This document shows, one piece after another, positions 7,200 to 10,951 of a DNA stretch of 10,951 nt. Made by a program: the position numbers and the translations under genes. The notes under the pieces were generated by a model. The model was not told the DNA's origin, searched no databases, and worked only from the letters and a program-made list of their open reading frames with translations. Source of the DNA: an uncultured Eubacteriales bacterium. Lineage in GTDB: Bacteria > Bacillota > Clostridia > Christensenellales > CAG-138. The stretch is taken from positions 1 through 10,951 of the forward strand of contig UQRU01000066.1 of NCBI GenBank assembly GCA_900543475.1, read 5' to 3'. Within the stretch, counting starts at the first letter, position 1. Each line of letters begins with the position of its first letter.

Positions 7200-7685
7200 T
7201 TGCAAACAGACAGCATGCGGGAGCAGCTGGTCACCCAGGCCATCCTGACTTTACAGGGCAGCCTGTACCGGCTGGCATTCAGCTATGTACACGATCCGGA
7301 CGAGGCCATGGATCTTGTGCAGGAATGCGCATACAGGGCCTTGAAAAACCGGGCGCGGCTGCGGGATGAAGCAGGCGTGAAGCCATGGCTTTTCAAGATC
7401 CTGGTAAATTTGGCCCTCGACCAGATCAAGCGCGGCCGGCGAGAAGCCCCCATGGCGGAATTGCCGGAACAACGGGTCCTGGACAGCCACGAGGACATGG
7501 AGCTAAGGGATCTGCTATCCGCCCTGGACGAGAAAAGCCGTACGGTATTGATCCTACACTATTTTGAGGATATGCCCTTGCCGGCCGTAGCGAAGATCCT
7601 GGGGGAAAACCTGAATACGGTAAAATCCCGGGAACGCCGCGCCCTACAGGCATTGCGGCAGCAAGCAGAGGAAAGGATGGTATAA
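7200..7685 (+). CDS. ECF sigma-70 family RNA polymerase sigma factor (SigV-like)
   Basis: This 161-residue protein (TTG start) is a minimal ECF sigma factor with regions 2 and 4 only. Region 2 spans about 10-80, with DPDEAMDLVQECAYRAL (32-48) and the -10-binding helix KPWLFKILVNLALDQIKRGRR (61-81). Region 4 spans about 100-155, with SALDEKSRTVLILHYFEDMPL (107-127) and the recognition helix LGENLNTVKSRERRALQALR (134-153). TTG at 7200 is preferred over GTG 7164, which lies before the predicted transcript start, and over ATG 7215, which is too far from the CGGAGG ribosome site. It ends 3 nt before the anti-sigma gene, so the two are co-translated. By partner type it is a SigV/ECF30-like envelope-stress regulator. 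Its targets cannot be read from this window. Confidence 0.93.
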   Translation: MQTDSMREQLVTQAILTLQGSLYRLAFSYVHDPDEAMDLVQECAYRALKNRARLRDEAGVKPWLFKILVNLALDQIKRGRREAPMAELPEQRVLDSHEDMELRDLLSALDEKSRTVLILHYFEDMPLPAVAKILGENLNTVKSRERRALQALRQQAEERMV

Positions 7686-7688
7686 GCC

Positions 7689-8609
7689 ATGAACAACGAA
7701 GAGCGCCTGATCGCCCAGCTCAAGGCACAATACAATGCCCAGCCCCTGCCCCCCACGCTGGAGGAAAGGATATGTGATAGCATGAAAAAGGAACTGCATG
7801 AAGAACAGCAAAACAACCGCGCCCGGGGCGGCGTCCTCCGGGGGCTATATCGGGGCCTGGGGGCAGCGGCGGCCGCCCTGGGGGTGATCGCCATTCTGGC
7901 CAACGCCAGCCCCACCACCGCCCAGGCTATGCAGCAGGTGCCTGTTCTGGGTTCCATTGCCCAGCTGCTCACCTTCCGCACCTATGAGGATAGCCAATAC
8001 GGCATCGACGCCATGATCCAGATCCCTCAGCTGGACGCTTTGGAAAGCCCGGCCCGGGAAAACCTCCAAGCCGCTGTGGACGCCTATGCCCAATCCCTCA
8101 TCCACATCCATGAGGAATCCGTGGAGCAGGCCCAGCAGGCCCTGGCGGAGGACCCTGAAATTTTCGGCGAAAGCATGACCGCTCACCAGGACCTTCAGTG
8201 CGAAGCCAATGTGGTGGCGGAAACCGACGACATGTTCTGCCTGGATATGAACGCCACCTTGGTGATGGCAGGCGCTACCCAGTATCAAAAGCATTTTGTG
8301 CTGGATAAGCGCAGCGGCCAGGTTCTGTCCCTATCCGATCTGTTTACAGAGGGCAGCGACTACGCAGCCTTGCTGGAGGCGGAGGTCAAACGCCAGATGG
8401 AAGCCAACGCCGCTTTGGACCCCAACCTTTCCTACTTCCCGGATATGGTGGAGATCGGCCCCAGCCAGGATTTCTACATCACCGCCCAGGGCCAGCTGGT
8501 GCTCTGCTTCAGCGAATACGACGTGGCGCCCGGCTATATGGGAGCCCAGTCCTTCGACATCCCCACAGAGGCCATTGCCAGCGCCTTGCATACGGATCTG
8601 ATCCGCTAA
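7689..8609 (+). CDS. rsiV: RsiV-like transmembrane anti-sigma factor (DUF3298 family)
   Basis: This 306-residue protein has a cytosolic N-terminal sigma-binding part (1-52), one membrane helix (about 54-73, GLGAAAAALGVIAILANA), then the hallmark NASPTTAQAMQQVPVLGSIAQLLTFRTY (72-99). An outer domain follows, with GIDAMIQIPQL (105-115) and a DUF3298 C-terminus (about 200-298) including KRSGQVLSLSDLF (207-219) and FSEYDVAPGYMGAQSFDIP (274-292). B. subtilis RsiV binds lysozyme with this outer domain and is then cut by signal peptidase and a site-2 protease, freeing SigV. The TTAQA segment just outside the membrane fits a signal peptidase site (inference). The start ATG follows GGATGG by 8 nt and the sigma gene by 3 nt. 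Lysozyme is only one possible ligand in this organism. It could alternatively be annotated as a DUF3298/DUF4163 protein. Confidence 0.87.
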   Translation: MNNEERLIAQLKAQYNAQPLPPTLEERICDSMKKELHEEQQNNRARGGVLRGLYRGLGAAAAALGVIAILANASPTTAQAMQQVPVLGSIAQLLTFRTYEDSQYGIDAMIQIPQLDALESPARENLQAAVDAYAQSLIHIHEESVEQAQQALAEDPEIFGESMTAHQDLQCEANVVAETDDMFCLDMNATLVMAGATQYQKHFVLDKRSGQVLSLSDLFTEGSDYAALLEAEVKRQMEANAALDPNLSYFPDMVEIGPSQDFYITAQGQLVLCFSEYDVAPGYMGAQSFDIPTEAIASALHTDLIR

Positions 8610-8624
8610 CCTTTCCCACCAACC

Positions 8625-8672
8625 AAGGGGCCTTCGGCTTATGCCGAAGGCCCCTTTCCGGCTGTCGAAAAA
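8625..8672 (+). terminator. Hairpin end element after rsiV, with CTGTCGAAAAA tail
   Basis: A perfect 14-bp stem (8625-8638 with 8643-8656, loop TTAT) starts 15 nt after the rsiV stop. It ends in only three T's, then 5 nt later CTGTCGAAAAA (8662-8672) follows, as in the element at 55-108. Read on the minus strand, AAGGTG/CACTTT (8690-8670) forms a weak stem leading into TTTTT (8672-8668) and CGACAG, again a terminator facing the gene. The shared layout suggests a recurring end-of-unit element in this genome. Confidence 0.65.
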
Positions 8673-8725
8673 GTGGCTTTCGTCACCTTCTCAAAGGTTC
8701 CATGGCCCCCCTCGGTCGGAAAGCC

Positions 8726-8750
8726 AAGCCTTGCTACGCAAGGCTTTTTT
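8726..8750 (+). terminator. Second, canonical intrinsic terminator downstream of rsiV
   Basis: A 9-bp stem AAGCCTTGC/GCAAGGCTT (8726-8734 and 8738-8746, loop TAC) runs directly into six T's (8745-8750). It is a clear rho-independent terminator on the plus strand, about 117 nt after the rsiV stop and about 50 nt after the first hairpin element. No gene is seen between the two, so they either act in series or bracket a short untranslated RNA. Confidence 0.8.
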
Positions 8751-9042
8751 CGCATTTGCCGCACACTCCCAGGGGGGGCTTTCGCCAGGCTGCCCGCTCC
8801 ATCCGCGCAGCCAATCCGGCGGGCAGGGGCGCGCACCCGGCCGGGCGGGGGGCGGCGTTTGGCGGCCGGGGCCTTTGGCCCCCGGCCTGCCAAACCAAAT
8901 GGCTGGGGCGGGGGACTTTGGCCCCCGCCCCAGCCATTTGCGGGCGCTTCGCGCCCTGCCGCCGCCCCCCCCGGCTGGCCAACCGCCAAACGCCTATGCG
9001 GGCCGGCGCCGCCGGGCCGGCGTTATGCGCCCTGCGTCCTCC
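8751..9042. other. Gene-free GC-rich stretch between convergent operons
   Basis: No reading frame here has a credible ribosome site or recognisable protein. The open frames are long only because of high GC, and they run antisense to the ferredoxin gene. The content is a set of inverted repeats (see 8854-8994), a short hairpin GGGCGC/GCGCCC (8942-8956) and two copies of CGGGCCGGCG (8999-9008 and 9013-9022) 14 nt apart. No U-tract terminator for the minus-strand ferredoxin operon is visible, so these GC hairpins may stop or stabilise its transcript. Confidence 0.6.
8854..8994. repeat. Cluster of long abutting inverted repeats
   Basis: Three nested or adjacent palindromes are visible. H1 (8857-8895) pairs GTTTGGC with GCCAAAC and an inner GGCCGGGG with CCCCGGCC, with single-base bulges. 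H2 (8896-8940) begins at the next base and has a perfect 19-bp stem with a 7-nt loop. Finally GGCGTTTGGCGG (8854-8865) is also complementary, over 12 bp, to CCGCCAAACGCC (8983-8994), which would enclose both hairpins. H1 and H2 share CTTTGGCCCCCG in loop and 3' arm (8873-8884 and 8916-8927). It could be a REP/MITE-like intergenic element or a decayed insertion. I do not recognise a named family. Confidence 0.7.
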
Positions 9043-9762
9043 TTATTCCTCTGGGCAGACATACCGGCCCCTGCCCTTGGTTTTCTCGCCGTATTGGATG
9101 GCCTGGACGGGGCAGCGGTTGATGCAGCTGGTGCAAAGGTAGCAATTCCCCTTCCATTCCGGGCGATTGTCTACCAGGGTAATGGCGTGGGCTGGGCAGT
9201 TCCGGGCGCAAAGGCCGCAGCCGATGCAGGCGTCGGTGGCGAAAAAGGGCTGGGTGCTGGTGGCGAACCGGTCGAAAAAGGGATGGATGAGCTTGGTCCG
9301 CAGCCTGGGCTGGGGGCCCTTTTCCACCTGCCAGCAGGGCTTGCGGGCCCGGATCTCCCCGGCGATCTCGGGGAGGCGTTCTTTGGCCCGGCGGAGCTTT
9401 TCCCGTACGATTGCATCGGATTCCAGCTGGCTTCCCAGCACGTAATTGTTGGGCATCACCAGGGAATAGGCGCTATCCATGGGAAAGTCCTTGTGCAACA
9501 GCTCCATGGCGTTGCCCGCGTTTTCCCCGCAGGTGCATACCCCATACCGGAAAGCCGCCTCCCCTTGCAGCCCCTTGGCAAATTCCGCCACGGGCTTGGG
9601 CGGCCCCCAGGCGTAGATGGGAAATACCAGGCCCACCGCCTCCCCCGCCGATGGCGATTCCCATCCTGGGTCCATCAAATTCACCGCGGCGTCTCCCAGC
9701 AGCGCCGCTAAGCGCAGGGCCGCCCATTTGGAATTGCCTGTGCCGGAAAAATAATAAATCAT
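9043..9762 (-). CDS. EFR1 family flavodoxin/ferredoxin protein
   Basis: This 239-residue protein joins a flavodoxin-like N-terminal domain to a bacterial two-cluster ferredoxin. The FMN phosphate loop is FSGTGNS (5-11), with further flavodoxin features at VFPIYAWGPPKPV (46-58) and a PNNYVLGSQ segment (104-112). Two classical 4Fe-4S motifs follow: Cys179-182-185-189 (CIGCGLCARNCP) and Cys207-210-213-217 (CYLCTSCINRCP). It probably moves electrons between FMN and iron-sulfur centres in an anaerobic cytosol; partners are unknown. ATG 9762 follows AAAGGAGG by 7 nt, fixing the start. It overlaps the HD gene stop by four bases (ATGA), so the two are translationally coupled. A longer frame to 9804 exists but lies inside the HD gene. 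Confidence 0.92.
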   Translation of the reverse strand: MIYYFSGTGNSKWAALRLAALLGDAAVNLMDPGWESPSAGEAVGLVFPIYAWGPPKPVAEFAKGLQGEAAFRYGVCTCGENAGNAMELLHKDFPMDSAYSLVMPNNYVLGSQLESDAIVREKLRRAKERLPEIAGEIRARKPCWQVEKGPQPRLRTKLIHPFFDRFATSTQPFFATDACIGCGLCARNCPAHAITLVDNRPEWKGNCYLCTSCINRCPVQAIQYGEKTKGRGRYVCPEE

Positions 9763-10316
9763 GCTTCCGCCTCCTTTGCCCCCTGGCCGGATAGCTGCCG
9801 CCATAGGGCCAGATACTGGTTTTGTACCGTTTCAAAGGGCAGCTGCTCCATTTGCGGATTCCCGTGGATTTGGGCTTCCTGGGAGAATACCCGCTTGGGC
9901 ATCAATGCCTGAAACTCATATAGCAGCATTTGGTTATCGATGTCCTGGACCCATTCCCATTCCGCCTGGGACAGGGCCCCGGTCAGGTACTTTTCATAAA
10001 TGGCGCCTTGCAGCCGCGCCTCCAGCTCCAGGTATGTTGCCAGATGCTCCTTGACCGGCCGGGTGATGTCCGCCAGATAGGCTTCGCTGGCATCGTGGAG
10101 CAGGCAGGCCAGCTGCACCTGGGGCCGGTAGCCCCGGGCTTGGGCCTCCAAAGCGCAGTTGACGCAATGCTGCCCCACGGAATAAAACCGCTTGAAATGC
10201 CCGTTGGCCCGGCACAAGAGGGACAGGGCATGGGCGATATCCGCGATATGGATCTTTTGGCTATCCGGCTGGGCCGGGTCAAAGGCTTCGCCGGAATAGG
10301 TGGTGATGCATCCCAT
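9759..10316 (-). CDS. HD-domain phosphohydrolase
   Basis: This 185-residue protein has the metal-binding HD pattern: FYSVGQH (His50), CLLHDASEAYLADITRPVK (His74-Asp75, Asp83), and a late aspartate at VQDIDNQ (Asp125/127). The opening ITTYSGEAFDP and IADIAHALSLLCRANGH (24-40) are typical of a small, widely spread bacterial and phage HD group related in fold to YfbR 5'-nucleotidase; substrate specificity is not established for this branch. A nucleotide or nucleoside phosphate substrate is a reasonable guess given the Nudix gene 25 nt upstream. AAAGGAG 8 nt before ATG 10316 sets the start; a longer frame reaches into the Nudix gene but lacks the family N-terminus. It ends overlapping the EFR1 gene. 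Confidence 0.88.
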   Translation of the reverse strand: MGCITTYSGEAFDPAQPDSQKIHIADIAHALSLLCRANGHFKRFYSVGQHCVNCALEAQARGYRPQVQLACLLHDASEAYLADITRPVKEHLATYLELEARLQGAIYEKYLTGALSQAEWEWVQDIDNQMLLYEFQALMPKRVFSQEAQIHGNPQMEQLPFETVQNQYLALWRQLSGQGAKEAEA

Positions 10317-10341
10317 GGCAACGGCTCCTTTCCCCCGGCCC

Positions 10342-10728
10342 TTAACCCCGCTCCCTGCGGAGCTTGGCCAGGATCTCCTGATCCGCCGGGCAAAAATCAT
10401 ACTGGGGGATCTCCGCCGGCAGGATCCACCGGAGGGCATGGTGCTCCAGCAGCTGGGGCGCGCCCCTTTGGATCCGGCTGTTGAACAGGGTCAGGTGCAC
10501 CTGCATATCCGGATAGGTGTGGAGCACCTCCATAAATACGTCCTCCACCCCGATTTCGATCCCCAGTTCCTCCCGGCATTCCCGCCGCAGGGCCTGTTCC
10601 TTGGTCTCCCCGGGCTCCACCTTGCCCCCTACAAATTCCCATAGCAGGCCCCGGGTCTTATGGGCCGGCCGCTGGCAGATCAAAAACCGGTCCCCTTCCC
10701 ATAGGAGCGCCGCTACCACTTCCGTCAT
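10342..10728 (-). CDS. MutT-like Nudix hydrolase ((deoxy)nucleoside triphosphate pyrophosphohydrolase)
   Basis: This 128-residue protein has a complete Nudix box, G-x5-E-x7-REUxEExGU, from Gly35 to Ile57 (GGKVEPGETK... RECREELGI), with a MutT-type N-terminus (TEVVAALLWEGDRFLICQRP) and WEFVGGK. It is typical of enzymes that hydrolyse oxidised nucleotides such as 8-oxo-dGTP to the monophosphate, though the exact substrate cannot be read from sequence. ATG 10728 is chosen over ATG 10746 because GGGGAGG lies 9 nt upstream of it, while 10746 has no ribosome site. It is the first gene of a three-gene operon with the HD and EFR1 genes, under the promoter at 10764-10792. Confidence 0.93.
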   Translation of the reverse strand: MTEVVAALLWEGDRFLICQRPAHKTRGLLWEFVGGKVEPGETKEQALRRECREELGIEIGVEDVFMEVLHTYPDMQVHLTLFNSRIQRGAPQLLEHHALRWILPAEIPQYDFCPADQEILAKLRRERG

Positions 10729-10763
10729 CGCAATTTGCCTCCCCATTGGTTTGCTATTGTATC

Positions 10764-10792
10764 AGTATAGCACCCTTCGGGCCATTTTTCAG
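10764..10792 (-). promoter_or_regulatory. Extended -10 promoter of the Nudix-HD-EFR1 operon
   Basis: On the minus strand TATACT (10764-10769) is preceded by TGC, giving an extended -10, and CTGAAA (10787-10792) lies 17 nt upstream as a moderate -35. Transcription would start near 10757, giving a leader of about 29 nt to ATG 10728. A second possible -10, TACAAT, lies 8 nt downstream, with no -35. Confidence 0.6.
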
Positions 10793-10849
10793 CATATTTT
10801 CCCCAGGGCAGCGCCGGATAGCCGTCCCTTCCCCCTGCCTTCCATCCGG

Positions 10850-10951
10850 GGGGCGGCGGGCGCGCCGCGCCCCCCCGGGCCCCCCCCCCCCCCGGGGCCC
10901 CCCCCCCCCCCCCCAAGGGCCCCCCCCCGGGTGTTCACCCCCCCCCCCCCC
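10850..10951. other. Low-complexity C-rich end, probably artefactual
   Basis: The last bases are almost only C and G, with C-runs of 14 (10880-10893), 17 (10898-10914), 9 (10920-10928) and 14 (10938-10951). This is unlike anything else in the window and is most simply explained by read-end artefact at a contig end: dark-cycle G calls from two-colour sequencing appear as C on the other strand. No gene or site should be called here. Confidence 0.8.

Noticed and set aside
6938..7243. N-terminal extension of HisRS by 102 residues
   Set aside because: The extension would translate the promoter and the divergent control region; the conserved HisRS start and ribosome site are at 6937.
8854..8994. 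CRISPR array or attachment site
   Set aside because: Repeats are inverted and of unequal spacing, with no regular direct repeat-spacer pattern and no cas or integrase gene nearby.
8641..9711. Long plus-strand open frame of 356 codons
   Set aside because: It begins inside the rsiV terminator, crosses the palindrome cluster and runs antisense to the EFR1 gene; composition is GC-driven and no family is recognisable.

Overview
The window looks like a chromosomal piece of a GC-rich anaerobic member of the Firmicutes, most likely class Clostridia (Oscillospirales-like). The reasons are: clean AGGAG-type ribosome binding sites; TATAAT-type promoters; an adjacent hisS-aspS pair; an ECF sigma factor with an RsiV-type anti-sigma factor; a low-potential flavodoxin/ferredoxin protein; and an RseC-like redox protein. 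I cannot name the genus from sequence alone. The right end (about 10880-10951) dissolves into C-runs, which suggests a contig end with artefactual bases.

Layout, left to right. (1) 1-127: an inverted-repeat transcription end element. (2) 128-1606, minus: a fold-type II PLP enzyme (cysteine-synthase-like, uncharacterised branch) with its own promoter at 1677-1705. (3) 1842-3080, minus: glyA, with a leader hairpin just upstream of its Shine-Dalgarno. (4) 3243-6937, minus: an apparent operon hisS -> aspS -> RseC-like membrane protein, starting from a good promoter at 6993-7021 and closed by an intrinsic terminator at 3136-3178. A structured 155-nt spacer separates aspS from the rseC-like gene. 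(5) 7200-8609, plus: an ECF sigma factor, then an RsiV-like membrane anti-sigma factor 3 nt later, divergent from hisS and followed by two hairpins. (6) 8610-9042: a gene-free, very GC-rich stretch with several long inverted repeats between convergent transcription units. (7) 9043-10728, minus: a compact operon of a MutT-like Nudix hydrolase, an HD-domain phosphohydrolase and an EFR1-type flavodoxin/ferredoxin; the last two overlap by ATGA. (8) 10793-10951: no gene.

How the genes work together. The hisS operon supplies two charged tRNAs. GlyA interconverts serine and glycine, and the neighbouring PLP enzyme could act on a serine-derived or sulfur amino acid (inference). The sigma/RsiV pair is, by family, a cell-envelope stress switch; in Bacillus subtilis and Enterococcus faecalis this family senses lysozyme. 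The Nudix-HD-EFR1 operon combines two nucleotide-hydrolysing folds with a redox carrier, and its joint purpose is unknown.

Most of the window is housekeeping. The parts that ordinary annotation does not explain are a twice-occurring hairpin + CTGTCGAAAAA element at gene ends, the inverted-repeat cluster at 8854-8994, the structured aspS/rseC spacer, and the Nudix-HD-EFR1 operon. I saw no convincing new defence or mobile system.
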